Assembly (NCBI GenBank): GCA_026391515.1
Contig: JAPLEC010000425.1
Location: forward strand, 1 to 31,504
Direction of reading: 5' to 3'
Source: Bacteroidia bacterium
GTDB lineage: Bacteria; Bacteroidota; Bacteroidia; Bacteroidales; VadinHA17
DNA length: 31,504 bases
Part shown: positions 1 through 8,312 of the stretch, in pieces
Position numbering within the stretch: the first letter of the stretch is position 1
Layout of the letters: each line of letters begins with the position of its first letter
The notes under the pieces: generated by a model
What the model was told of the DNA's origin: nothing
Database searches by the model: none
Seen by the model: the letters and a program-made list of their open reading frames with translations, nothing else
Position numbers and translations under genes: made by a program

Positions 1-2261
1 ACTTTAAGTTCGGGTATTTTTTCGTTAAGGTAAGCAATTATCTCTCCTGCCTTTTTGCTTTCTTCACTATTGGGGAATGATTTAATGAGCTTGCTAAGTT
101 CATTTTTAAAATTCCGTTCATCGCTTGTTTTTGCAACGCAATATGCACGAAGAAGCATGAATTTAGGAGAGAGCTGATCCTGGCTGTATTTTTTAACAGC
201 ATCATCACACTGGGAAATGGTGGAAGCAAAATCTTCCTCGATATATGTCTTATATGCCTGCTCGTAAAGCTGTTCAACTATTTTTATGTCAGCAAGTTTT
301 TTCTCAAAATAACCTGGGTCAGATAATATTTTTGCAAATTCAGTCGAAGGATATTTTTCAAGGAGTCGTTGCCTGTACGATTCAGATTTAGAGCTGTTTA
401 TATCTTTATTTACTCTGTAAAGGTTATATAATGCTTCAGGAACCAGCTCGTTACCCGGATAGCGTGTTAACAGATTTTCAAATGATTCTGTCGCTTTTAC
501 CGGTTCTGCCAATTTTTCGTAGTATGCCTTTCCGGCATTCAGAAAAGCATTTGCAATTTTCTCGTTTGAAACAGCAAGGAGCGAATCTGTCAGAGGCAGG
601 TTTTTCAGATAAAATTCAGGTTTCTTATAATCGAGCATAATACCTGAAGTATCGGCATTAGTCTTTGTGTTATCTTCCAGATTATCTCCGGCCTGAGCCG
701 TGGAAATTATCGTTCTGTTTGACCTGCGCCAGTTGTCTTCAAGTTTTCGGTCGCCCCAACGCCGTTTAAACTCAGTACGTCCGAATGCGAGAGCCGACTG
801 GTTATAAAAATACCATTTGCCTTCCTGATCGATGTTTCCCCTGAAGCGTTGCTCATTTTCATAATACTGGCCCAGATTATATCTCGAAGTATATTCAGTA
901 GTTTTTCCTTCTATTTCAGCCTGGTTGATCTTATTGATGATCATTGTAATAAGACTATTTCTATCATATTCTGACATTGCCGCCACTTTCTGGAGACTAT
1001 CTTCAACCTGTATTACTTTTAATTGCGAAACAACTGTATTAAGGTCCTGAGATTTTGACTTTAACAGCTGATAGTCAGGATATTTCTGATTGAGAAACAT
1101 AACTGTGCTGTCATAATATACTCCGGCTTTCAGGTAATCAGGTTTTTTATAATAGTAATCGGCCAGTGCAAGGAATGATCTCCCTTTCTGATTCTGATTA
1201 CTGGAAGGAGAAGAAGCCGATTTTCTGAAAAATTCCAATGCCTCTTTCTCATTGCCCTCTTTCATCGACAGATTGCCGAGTGCATAATAGATCTGGTCAA
1301 GGAACTCCTTATTTTTAACGTCCCTGAGCATTCTCTCAAGTTCTTTTCTGATCTCATGGGGATTACCAGCATTTACATCAAAAACCCCTGCAATATTGAT
1401 CCTGGCATTGAACTCAACATCATAGGGTGGATTCATCTTAACCACCTTGCGGTAAAGTGAAATTGAATTGGCTGAATTCCCTGTACGTTCATTCAGCTGC
1501 GCCAGTAAATATGTCAGCCTGTATTTTGAACGTTTACCTGAACCAAGCTCAATTGCTTTGCTGAGAGGATCAATTGCTTCGGAATATTTTTTTTGTTTGA
1601 TATAATGATCTGCAAAGGTTGTGTAATACATTGATCTGAGTGCTTTGGATGATTTATCCGTTATTTCTAGCTCAGTCAATATCCTTAAAGATTCACTAAA
1701 ATTTTCTTTTTCGTTATAGACCCTTGCAAGCCATATTGAAGCCTCTTTTCTGATATCAGGATCGTTGGCCTGGGTAATACAATAGCTAAAAACAGCTGAA
1801 GCTTCATTAAATTCCTGTTTATAGAATCTTGCCTTACCAATTAAAAGATAACTGTCATCGACCCATGCATTATATTCTTTGCGGTTAAGCAGGTCGATCT
1901 CTCTCTGATCAGCTTTATCTTTCTTTTTTACTCCCGGTTTTGCCGTTATTGATTTCAGTGAAATCAGTTTTGAGGCTTTCTGAATAGCCCTTTCCATTTC
2001 TGAGGAACAAAGAGATGACGTTGACGGGTCGCTGAATTCAAATACTTTCAACAATTCAGCATAATCATCAACATATCCTTGGTTTACTTTCAGAACACCT
2101 GCCTTATAACTTTCATAGCCATTAAAATAGATATTGTATCTGGCGGTCATGCCATGATAAAACCTGGTTGTTGCTGTATTTTTTTCTACCGAACAGTTTG
2201 TTGGGAACAGCAGTAATCCAAGAAGTGCCAGATATTTATATGATGCTTTTACTGAAGGCAA
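1..2261 (-). CDS. porW: PorW/SprE-like TPR lipoprotein of type IX secretion (3' end outside window)
   Basis: The frame is open from an in-frame TAA at 2337-2339 to the window edge, about 753 residues with no stop in the segments I translated. Near the N terminus is a FYHGMTARYNIYFNGYESY stretch. Further on are FKRRWGDRKLEDNWRRSNR and a KWYFYNQSALAFGRTE stretch, both features I associate with SprE/PorW, the periplasmic lipoprotein needed for type IX secretion and gliding. Most of the rest looks like helical TPR repeats. No ATG lies between the upstream stop and the conserved region. I chose a TTG at 2259-2261, which gives a lipoprotein-type signal: basic residues, then LALLGLLLF, with Cys23 after PTN. 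That lipobox is loose. gldH, another gliding/T9SS lipoprotein, lies 2.6 kb upstream in the same direction. The family is confident; the start is not. Confidence 0.85.
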   Translation of the reverse strand, partial: MPSVKASYKYLALLGLLLFPTNCSVEKNTATTRFYHGMTARYNIYFNGYESYKAGVLKVNQGYVDDYAELLKVFEFSDPSTSSLCSSEMERAIQKASKLISLKSITAKPGVKKKDKADQREIDLLNRKEYNAWVDDSYLLIGKARFYKQEFNEASAVFSYCITQANDPDIRKEASIWLARVYNEKENFSESLRILTELEITDKSSKALRSMYYTTFADHYIKQKKYSEAIDPLSKAIELGSGKRSKYRLTYLLAQLNERTGNSANSISLYRKVVKMNPPYDVEFNARINIAGVFDVNAGNPHEIRKELERMLRDVKNKEFLDQIYYALGNLSMKEGNEKEALEFFRKSASSPSSNQNQKGRSFLALADYYYKKPDYLKAGVYYDSTVMFLNQKYPDYQLLKSKSQDLNTVVSQLKVIQVEDSLQKVAAMSEYDRNSLITMIINKINQAEIEGKTTEYTSRYNLGQYYENEQRFRGNIDQEGKWYFYNQSALAFGRTEFKRRWGDRKLEDNWRRSNRTIISTAQAGDNLEDNTKTNADTSGIMLDYKKPEFYLKNLPLTDSLLAVSNEKIANAFLNAGKAYYEKLAEPVKATESFENLLTRYPGNELVPEALYNLYRVNKDINSSKSESYRQRLLEKYPSTEFAKILSDPGYFEKKLADIKIVEQLYEQAYKTYIEEDFASTISQCDDAVKKYSQDQLSPKFMLLRAYCVAKTSDERNFKNELSKLIKSFPNSEESKKAGEIIAYLNEKIPELK

Positions 2262-2340
2262 TAGGTATCTTTTAATACTATAACAAACTAAAACTGAATA
2301 TAGTATTTCAAAGGTAATTAAAATTGGGCAGTTGCGTTAT

Positions 2341-2580
2341 TCAGGCTGAAATAACTCTTTTTATTTCAGGAACTTCTTTCATAATTGCCTGCTCCACACC
2401 GGCTTTTAATGTCTGCATGCTGTATGGACAGCCATGGCAGGCACCAGTAAGCTTAACTTTTACTGACAAATCACTGGTGATTTCCAGCAATTCAATATCT
2501 CCACCATCAGACTGGAGATATGGCCTTACTCTTTCCAACGCTTTTATAACGCGTTCCTTAATGTGTTTTGATTCTGACAT
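2341..2580 (-). CDS. NifU C-terminal-domain (Nfu) Fe-S scaffold protein
   Basis: This 79-residue protein is a stand-alone Nfu domain. It holds QSDGGDIELLEI and the CxxC motif in ACHGCPYS (about residues 47-50), which in this family coordinates a bridging Fe-S cluster for transfer to apoproteins. It starts 3 nt after the mrp stop codon, so the two are almost certainly co-transcribed and probably form a cluster-delivery pair in the cytoplasm. The stop is TGA (minus strand, 2341-2343), which shows that TGA is a normal terminator in this genome. The length matches single-domain Nfu proteins. The gene name is left open because nfu-type genes are named inconsistently. Confidence 0.93.
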   Translation of the reverse strand: MSESKHIKERVIKALERVRPYLQSDGGDIELLEITSDLSVKVKLTGACHGCPYSMQTLKAGVEQAIMKEVPEIKRVISA

Positions 2581-2583
2581 ATT

Positions 2584-3687
2584 CTATTTATTTATCTGTA
2601 CTTTAATTGTTGGTCTATGATCTTTATTTCGTTCGTTGACTTTTTTAATCACCTCATCTGCCAGTGACATAAAAGCTTTCCCTGCTGTAGAATCTTCAAG
2701 AGCTACCGGATGCCCTTTGTCGCTGCTTTCACAGATACTCTGGACAAGAGGTATCTGACCCAGAAGCGGCACTCCCATTTTTTCTGCCAACTTTCTGCCT
2801 CCCTCTTTTCCGAAGATATAATACTTGTTATCAGGAAGTTCTGCAGGTGTAAACCACGACATATTTTCAACCAGCCCAAGAACCGGGACATTGATTTTAT
2901 CACTTCTGAACATTGATATTCCTTTTACAGCATCGGCAAGCGCAACTTCCTGCGGAGTGGTTATAACAATTGCACCGGTAACTGAAACCTCCTGAACAAG
3001 CGTAAGATGAATGTCGCTTGTGCCTGGAGGGAGATCGACAAGCAGGAAGTCAAGAGATCCCCAGTCGCCCTGTGCCATCAGCTGTTTCAGAAAATTTGAA
3101 GCCATCGGCCCTCTCCAGATAACAGCATCTTTTGGATCGACGAAAAATCCGGTTGAAAGAACTTTTACACCATGTTTAATAAGAGGGACAATTAAATCGG
3201 TGTTATTTACCTTCTTTACTTCAGGTTTATATTTTTCAGCATCAAACATCATTGGAACCGAAGGTCCAAAAACATCTGCATCGAGAAGTCCGACCTTAAA
3301 GTTCTTTCTGGCCAGGGCAATTGCCAGGTTGACCGCAACTGTGGTTTTCCCCACTCCTCCTTTGCCGGATGAAATAGCTATTATGTTCTTTATTCCTGGA
3401 AGAAATTCGTCAGATTTCTCTTCGTGTTTTCCTACTATAACCTTTGGTCTGACTTCAATATTTGCAATTACTGCTTTAAACCCCAAACTGTCTTTTATAG
3501 ACCTGGTAATCAGGCTTTTTATTGATAAAATAAACGGATCATTTGATCTTTCAGGAGATATAACAAGAAATATTCCGTCTTCCCCTGAATTAATTTCAGA
3601 AACCATTCCCAGCGAAACAATATCTTTTCCTTTTTCAGGATGGATAACTTTTTTGAGAGCGGAAAGTATCTGGTCGTTTGTGAACAT
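2584..3687 (-). CDS. mrp: Mrp/NBP35-family P-loop ATPase (ApbC-like), Fe-S cluster carrier
   Basis: The protein has 367 residues. An N-terminal MIP18/DUF59-like domain covers about residues 1-85. It is followed by an Mrp ATPase domain with the deviant Walker A motif GKGGVGKTT (108-116), DADVFGPS and DLPPGTSD. Mrp/ApbC proteins bind and transfer Fe-S clusters in the cytoplasm in an ATP-dependent way. The segment that in E. coli-type Mrp carries the cluster-binding CxxC reads ENMSWFTPAELPDNKYYIFG here and has no cysteine. The only cysteine I see in the protein is in SICESS near the C terminus. The nfu gene begins 3 nt downstream. The ATG at 3685-3687 is the first in frame; a 175-nt spacer with a REP-like inverted repeat lies upstream. 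Confidence 0.93.
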   Translation of the reverse strand: MFTNDQILSALKKVIHPEKGKDIVSLGMVSEINSGEDGIFLVISPERSNDPFILSIKSLITRSIKDSLGFKAVIANIEVRPKVIVGKHEEKSDEFLPGIKNIIAISSGKGGVGKTTVAVNLAIALARKNFKVGLLDADVFGPSVPMMFDAEKYKPEVKKVNNTDLIVPLIKHGVKVLSTGFFVDPKDAVIWRGPMASNFLKQLMAQGDWGSLDFLLVDLPPGTSDIHLTLVQEVSVTGAIVITTPQEVALADAVKGISMFRSDKINVPVLGLVENMSWFTPAELPDNKYYIFGKEGGRKLAEKMGVPLLGQIPLVQSICESSDKGHPVALEDSTAGKAFMSLADEVIKKVNERNKDHRPTIKVQINK

Positions 3688-3713
3688 AATATTAGATTTC
3701 TATAATTATAGCT

Positions 3714-3775
3714 GGCGCGGATTTGTAATCCGTGCCTTTGGTTTTCCTCTATGGCACCGATTACAAATCGTCGCC
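3714..3775. repeat. REP-like inverted repeat built on GATTACAAATC
   Basis: Two 23-nt arms (3714-3736 and 3753-3775) match as inverted copies at 20 of 23 positions, around a 16-nt spacer. Each arm also holds its own small palindrome, GGATT-TGT-AATCC on the left and CGATT-ACA-AATCG on the right. It sits in the 175-nt spacer between the alkyltransferase-like gene and mrp, so it may affect mRNA stability or termination; that role is inference. Confidence 0.75.
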
Positions 3776-3862
3776 AACAGAAGCTATTTTTATCTTATTT
3801 TTATTTAAATTAATTATAAATAACGTGCAATTTTATCACTTTTATTTAATAACACAAAATAA

Positions 3863-4213
3863 TCAAATAAGTTCAGTGGAGGGATCCCAGAATTTCTCAC
3901 GAAAATTCAGAATGCGATCATCTTCAATAATTATACCTTCATTTTCAAGAAGTTGCTGCATTGTGGTAGAGTTGCCGAAATGAAATTTACCGGTAAGAAT
4001 GCCATTCCGGTTGACAACTCTGTGTGCCGGAATAAAATCCGGTTTTGTATGGCATACATTGAGTGCCCATCCAACCATTCTGGCCGACCTGCCGGAGCCA
4101 AGAAAACGGGCAACTGCCCCATAGGATGTAATTCGCCCGAAGGGAATCAGCATTGTGACGTCATAAACCCTGCTGAAAAAATCATTATTTCCTTTTAATT
4201 TTTTTTGAGGCAT
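3863..4213 (-). CDS. Alkyltransferase-like (ATL) protein, MGMT DNA-binding domain without the catalytic Cys
   Basis: This 116-residue protein matches the C-terminal DNA-binding domain of O6-alkylguanine-DNA alkyltransferases. It has IPFGRITSYGAVA (helix-turn-helix entry), GSGRSARMVGWAL with the arginine finger (about R45), and IPAHRVVNRNG. The active-site PCHR of true MGMT is PAHR here (Ala63), so it cannot accept an alkyl group. It should instead flag alkylated guanines for nucleotide excision repair, as known ATL proteins do. A longer start at 4237 is possible, but the ATG at 4211-4213 reduces the overlap with the 3' end of trmB to 29 nt. Translation is probably coupled to trmB. Confidence 0.87.
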   Translation of the reverse strand: MPQKKLKGNNDFFSRVYDVTMLIPFGRITSYGAVARFLGSGRSARMVGWALNVCHTKPDFIPAHRVVNRNGILTGKFHFGNSTTMQQLLENEGIIIEDDRILNFREKFWDPSTELI

Positions 4214-4898
4214 CTTCGACAAGCTTATTTTTTTCAAGTCTGAATGAAAGATAATGTATTTTTAAACCATCCTTCAGAAACAGATCTTCATAATGTGTTC
4301 TGATTGAAACAATGTCATCTTCAGGTTTTTCAGCATATAAATCACTGGTTTGAGCAATAATCTGAAGAGCATTACATTCAGCAATGTTTTTTGTGTAATA
4401 AAATAATTCAGAATTATCAGTTTTAAGATGAATTATTCCGTTGTCTTTGAGGAAATTACGATAATTATTCAGAAACCATGGACAAGTAAGCTTTTTATTT
4501 GAGTTTCGTTTACCGGGATGAGGGTCGGGAAATGTCAGCCAGATTTCATCGACTTCATTTATGTCGAAAAAAGAATTTATAAACTCAATTCTGGTTCTAA
4601 GAAATGCCACATTTGGCATTTTTCTTTCATAAGCAGTTTTTGCTCCGCGCCACATCCTGGCACCCTTAATGTCTATGCCTATATAATTATTATTGAGAAA
4701 TTTTTCGGCAAGTCCGATTGTATATTCTCCTCTCCCGCAGCCAAGTTCAAGTATCAGCGGATTCTGATTATGAAAGAACTCTGATCTCCATTTTCCTTTT
4801 ATCGGGTGATTTTTTCCCAATCCGGTATCTTCCCCGGGCTGTATAACATTATTAAATGTCTCCAGCTCCGCCCATCTGGCCAGCTTGTTCTTTCCCAC
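4185..4898 (-). CDS. trmB: tRNA (guanine-N7-)-methyltransferase TrmB
   Basis: This 237-residue, SAM-dependent class I methyltransferase makes m7G46 in tRNA. The SAM site is LELGCGRGEYT (about 50-60), with the acidic residue in GIDIKGARMWRGAK (about 74-87). The family signature LTFPDPHPGKRN is at 121-132, followed by HLKTDN. The length and motif order are those of bacterial TrmB. The start ATG lies 10 nt downstream of the gldH stop, and the 3' end overlaps the alkyltransferase-like gene, so it is a middle gene of the minus-strand operon. Confidence 0.95.
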   Translation of the reverse strand: MGKNKLARWAELETFNNVIQPGEDTGLGKNHPIKGKWRSEFFHNQNPLILELGCGRGEYTIGLAEKFLNNNYIGIDIKGARMWRGAKTAYERKMPNVAFLRTRIEFINSFFDINEVDEIWLTFPDPHPGKRNSNKKLTCPWFLNNYRNFLKDNGIIHLKTDNSELFYYTKNIAECNALQIIAQTSDLYAEKPEDDIVSIRTHYEDLFLKDGLKIHYLSFRLEKNKLVEDASKKIKRK

Positions 4899-4908
4899 GG
4901 TTTAAATT

Positions 4909-5391
4909 TTACTTCCCGAACTTTTCAACTCTCAACCCGAAATCATATACTCCCTTAAGATCCCCGATACGCATTCCATGTTGAATTTTAAAATGATAAG
5001 TACCTTTTGACGGGAAAAAGACACTTGTTTTATAGGGCAGATTAAGTTCGTGAATATCTCCTGATCCTTTGCCATACCAGTTTCCTTTTTCGTCAGCAAG
5101 ATCATACTGGAGCGTATCAGTAATGCTTTTTCCCCCGGGAGAAATTACGGTAACAAAAAGATAAATATTACGAAAAGGATATTTAGATCCCGTACGGATA
5201 GTGAAAAATATATTATTGCTATTAATTGTATCGGTAACAGGAACTTTGAATTGCGGATTATCAAACAGACTCCAGGTATTATCCTTCATGGTTACTGAAT
5301 CGATGAATAGTGCATTGCTGGTGCATGAATAGATTAGAAACAGCAATCCGGAGATCAGAAACCAAATGCTTTTATTTGTTTTTCTTATCAT
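4909..5391 (-). CDS. gldH: GldH gliding motility/type IX secretion lipoprotein
   Basis: This 160-residue lipoprotein starts at the ATG complementary to 5389-5391. It has a basic N terminus, a hydrophobic signal WFLISGLLFLIYSC, and a lipobox ending at Cys23. The body shows the GldH pattern: W..FDNPQFKVPVTDT, SKYPFRNIYLFV, DTLQYDLADEKGNWYGKGSGDI and a terminal GVYDFGLRVEK. GldH is required for gliding and for type IX secretion in flavobacteria. Longer in-frame starts exist but would add non-signal sequence. The start lies inside the last codons of ricT (20-nt overlap), so translation is probably coupled. Confidence 0.92.
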   Translation of the reverse strand: MIRKTNKSIWFLISGLLFLIYSCTSNALFIDSVTMKDNTWSLFDNPQFKVPVTDTINSNNIFFTIRTGSKYPFRNIYLFVTVISPGGKSITDTLQYDLADEKGNWYGKGSGDIHELNLPYKTSVFFPSKGTYHFKIQHGMRIGDLKGVYDFGLRVEKFGK

Positions 5392-6523
5392 TGAATCTCC
5401 TGTGTTTCTTCTTACGAAAATGCTTATGATGCTGATTCTTGGGAGGAGCAGGGTCAAATCTTGTAAGGCTGTTATTTTTTAGCAGATCTTCTGAAACGTT
5501 TTCATTTTCCCCGATCTCTTCAAAATCAATCAGTCGTTCAGCTTTAATCCCTTTTTTATTCATTGCCTGTATTTCCCTTACTCTCTGCACCGGCACAGCG
5601 ATCTGGTTAGCAGTTGAGTGCTGATCTGTAGAATACCAGTAAACTCCTTTATGAACTTCCATTTTCTGAAAATATGCAATGCTGTCGGTTGTTTCAAGGG
5701 GTACCTCTTTAGGAGGAAATGCTTTTTGGGCATCTACATAGCAGTCGACTTCAAAATTAAGGCAACATTTAAGCTTGCTGCATTGTCCTGCAAGCTTCTG
5801 AGGATTCAGCGAAAGCTCCTGATATTTTGCATGAGTTGTTGTAACTGAAATAAAATTAGTTATATAAGTAGAGCAGCAAAGCTCTCTCCCGCACGATCCA
5901 ATCCCTCCGATTCTTCCTGCCTCCTGGCGGGCACCGATCTGGCGCATTTCTATTCTCACTTTAAATTCTTCAGCCAGGACTTTGATCAATTGCCTGAAAT
6001 CGACTCTTTCATCTGCAATATAATAGAAGATAGCTTTCGTTTTATCTCCCTGGTATTCCACATCTCCGATCTTCATATTAAGCTTAAGCTCTTCAGAGAT
6101 TTTCCTTGACCTGAGCATTGTTGGTGTCTCAAGCATTTTTGCTTCTTCCCACTTCTGAATATCTACAGGTTTGGCTTTGCGATAAACTTTTTTAAGATCA
6201 TCGGGGGAGGGGCATACTTTAAGCTCTTTAAGCTGTTCCCTGACCAGATTGCCAATCATTGATATTCTTCCGATATCATGTCCGGGCGATGCTTCAACTG
6301 CAACAATATCACCAATTTCAAGCCGCAGGTTATTTACATTCCGAAAGAATCCCTTCCTGGTGTTTTTAAAACGAATCTCAACAATCTCATTTTCATTTAA
6401 AGTATCGGGGAGATCTTTCAACCAGTTAAAAGAGTCAAGCTTGTTGCACCCAGGTTTATATTTTATATTAGGCATCCGGATCTCTTCTCCAGCCTGCCCT
6501 TGTAATTCGTCATTTTCAGCCAT
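5372..6523 (-). CDS. ricT: PSP1-domain protein, RicT (YaaT) family
   Basis: The protein has 383 residues from the ATG at 6521-6523 (MAENDELQGQ); a 20-residue longer version starts upstream with a non-conserved, hydrophobic stretch. The PSP1 core carries cysteine motifs CGRELCC (about C211, C216, C217) and CSKLKCC (about C248, C253, C254). In B. subtilis RicT these bind Fe-S clusters in the RicA-RicF-RicT complex, which is linked to mRNA processing. The function in Bacteroidota is not established. The C-terminal tail is lysine/histidine-rich. It lies between holB (73 nt upstream) and gldH (overlapping), an order I recall as common in this phylum. Confidence 0.87.
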   Translation of the reverse strand: MAENDELQGQAGEEIRMPNIKYKPGCNKLDSFNWLKDLPDTLNENEIVEIRFKNTRKGFFRNVNNLRLEIGDIVAVEASPGHDIGRISMIGNLVREQLKELKVCPSPDDLKKVYRKAKPVDIQKWEEAKMLETPTMLRSRKISEELKLNMKIGDVEYQGDKTKAIFYYIADERVDFRQLIKVLAEEFKVRIEMRQIGARQEAGRIGGIGSCGRELCCSTYITNFISVTTTHAKYQELSLNPQKLAGQCSKLKCCLNFEVDCYVDAQKAFPPKEVPLETTDSIAYFQKMEVHKGVYWYSTDQHSTANQIAVPVQRVREIQAMNKKGIKAERLIDFEEIGENENVSEDLLKNNSLTRFDPAPPKNQHHKHFRKKKHRRFNDKKNK

Positions 6524-6596
6524 AAAAATCGAACGCTTCTGAATTAACAACGCAAAAATAGTGAATAAATGCATTAAATTCAATTATTGCGGAGTG

Positions 6597-7724
6597 TTAC
6601 CGTATGAGTCTGGTAACCTTAAGCGCCAGATCGAGAAAAATAATTTTTGCATTACCGTTCGCCTCGATATGTGAATATGCAATATTAAATTCCTCGGTAA
6701 GAGAATAAATATTATTCTGATTTATAAACGAATGGAAATTATTCGAAAAAACGGCTTCATCACCTGCCAGGAAAACTAATCTGTTTTTAAGCTGGTTTAG
6801 TGAAAGCATAAGATTTTCGCGCAGGATCCTTAAAGAGTACGATATAAAGCTTTTTTGAGACTCTCTTCCGGTTAAAGAAATTTCTTCGGACCAGCTTATC
6901 AGAGAAATGATATCGCGTTTCCATGCGAACCGCATGAGACGTTTGAAATTCTCGAGATTAAGAAGAGAAGAATCTTCATTTTGTAATAATTCAACAGCCC
7001 TTATAATATTCCCATTAGAAATCCCTGCTATTTCAGATGCTTTGCTTTTATCAGCATTGAATTTGTGTATGAGAAATTTACTTATTTCCTCATCTCTGAA
7101 GCCCGGAATTTTAATAAGCTGGCATCTGGATAGAATTGTAGGGATCACTTTATCAACCTCATCGGAAACCAGAAGAAAAAGTGTTTTTTCAGGTGGCTCT
7201 TCGATCATTTTTAAAAGCTTATTTGCTGTTGCCTGATGCATCTTCTCGGGCAGCCAGATGATCATTATCTTGAAATCCGATTCAAAAGTCTTAAGGCTCA
7301 GTTTCTTTATAATCTCCCCGGCTTCTGATGCAAAAATCAATCCCTGCGCATTACCAACTTCAATCGAATTGAGCCAGCTGTTTAAAGTAAAATATGGCGA
7401 CAACTTCACAAACTCTCTCCATTCCACTATATATGAGTCGCTTACAGGTTCAGAATCTTTTTTGCTCTTAATAACAGGAAATACAAAATGCAGATCGGGA
7501 TGGATCATCTTTTCATATTTCACACACGACTTGCATATTCCGCAAGAATCGTTTTCTGAACGATTTTCACAGCTTACATACCTTGCATAAGCCAGTGCCA
7601 GAGCAAGAGATCCGCATCCTTCAGGTCCGGAAAAAAGCTGAGCATGACTTACTCTCTCCTCCTTTACTGAGCGGATAAGTTTGTCGATAGTCTCTTTTTG
7701 TCCCGGTATCTGGCTGAAATTCAT
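6597..7724 (-). CDS. holB: DNA polymerase III delta' subunit (clamp loader)
   Basis: This 375-residue AAA+ clamp-loader subunit helps load the beta sliding clamp at the replication fork. The N-terminal P-loop region reads GPEGCGSLALA (33-43) and lacks the usual Walker lysine, as expected for the non-hydrolysing delta' subunit. A zinc module CGICKSC (61-67), with a further cysteine near 52, follows. MHQATANKLLKMIEEPPEKTLFLLVSD and TILSRCQ are the typical delta' sensor-1 region. It is the first gene of the minus-strand run; tpx ends 15 nt upstream on the same strand. Confidence 0.93.
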   Translation of the reverse strand: MNFSQIPGQKETIDKLIRSVKEERVSHAQLFSGPEGCGSLALALAYARYVSCENRSENDSCGICKSCVKYEKMIHPDLHFVFPVIKSKKDSEPVSDSYIVEWREFVKLSPYFTLNSWLNSIEVGNAQGLIFASEAGEIIKKLSLKTFESDFKIMIIWLPEKMHQATANKLLKMIEEPPEKTLFLLVSDEVDKVIPTILSRCQLIKIPGFRDEEISKFLIHKFNADKSKASEIAGISNGNIIRAVELLQNEDSSLLNLENFKRLMRFAWKRDIISLISWSEEISLTGRESQKSFISYSLRILRENLMLSLNQLKNRLVFLAGDEAVFSNNFHSFINQNNIYSLTEEFNIAYSHIEANGNAKIIFLDLALKVTRLIR

Positions 7725-7739
7725 AATATAATGTTATTG

Positions 7740-8240
7740 TTATTTCAATGCATTGATAGCAGCATCATAGTCGGGTTCCTGGGTTATTTCCGGAACGAGC
7801 TGGGTATAAATGATTTTTCCGGCTTCATCAATAACAACAATGCTCCTGGCATAAAGCCCAGCCAACGAACCGTCAATTATATTTATTCCGTATGCTTTTC
7901 CGAATGCACTATCGCGGAAACCTGATAAAGTGATGACATTGGTGATTCCCTCAGTCGAGCAGAAGCGTCCGTGAGCAAACGGCAGGTCTTTTGAGATTGC
8001 CAGAACTGCTGCATTGGTCATACCTGCTGCTGCCTGGTTAAACTTCCTAACTGACGTTGCACATACTGATGTGTCGAGACTCGGGAAGATATTCAATATT
8101 AATTTTTTGCCAGAAAGCTCAGATAATTTAAGTGTACCCAAATCTGATTTAACAAGTGTAAATTCGGGAGCTTTGGTCCCTTTTGCAGGAAGGTTCCCGG
8201 AAGTATTAACCGGATTTCCTTTTAGTGTAATTTTTGCCAT
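7740..8240 (-). CDS. tpx: Thiol peroxidase Tpx (atypical 2-Cys peroxiredoxin)
   Basis: This 166-residue cytoplasmic peroxidase reduces H2O2 and alkyl hydroperoxides using thioredoxin. The peroxidatic site is LDTSVCATS (Cys60) and the resolving cysteine is in GRFCSTEG (Cys94), the Tpx spacing. It begins MAKITLKGNPVNTSGNLP, the normal Tpx N terminus. A 39-residue upstream extension is open but is translated from the repeat-rich spacer, so I reject it. A candidate promoter -7 element lies 12 nt upstream (8252-8259). holB follows 15 nt downstream. Confidence 0.96.
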   Translation of the reverse strand: MAKITLKGNPVNTSGNLPAKGTKAPEFTLVKSDLGTLKLSELSGKKLILNIFPSLDTSVCATSVRKFNQAAAGMTNAAVLAISKDLPFAHGRFCSTEGITNVITLSGFRDSAFGKAYGINIIDGSLAGLYARSIVVIDEAGKIIYTQLVPEITQEPDYDAAINALK

Positions 8241-8251
8241 AGCTTTTTTTT

Positions 8252-8259
8252 CAAAAATA
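8252..8259 (-). promoter_or_regulatory. Candidate Bacteroidota -7 element for tpx
   Basis: On the minus strand this reads TATTTTTG, a full match to TAnnTTTG, 11 nt upstream of the tpx ATG. I see no good TTTG -33 box at 19-20 nt, so the call is modest. Confidence 0.4.
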
Positions 8260-8312
8260 GTTAAACTTTTAACAACGAAGAAACATCCTTTCATTGATGG
8301 ATTTTCATTCAT

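Noticed and set aside
3011..3808. 265-codon plus-strand open frame over mrp
   Set aside because: It is antisense to a clearly recognised Mrp ATPase and shows no domain or start context; it is a shadow of that gene's codon use.
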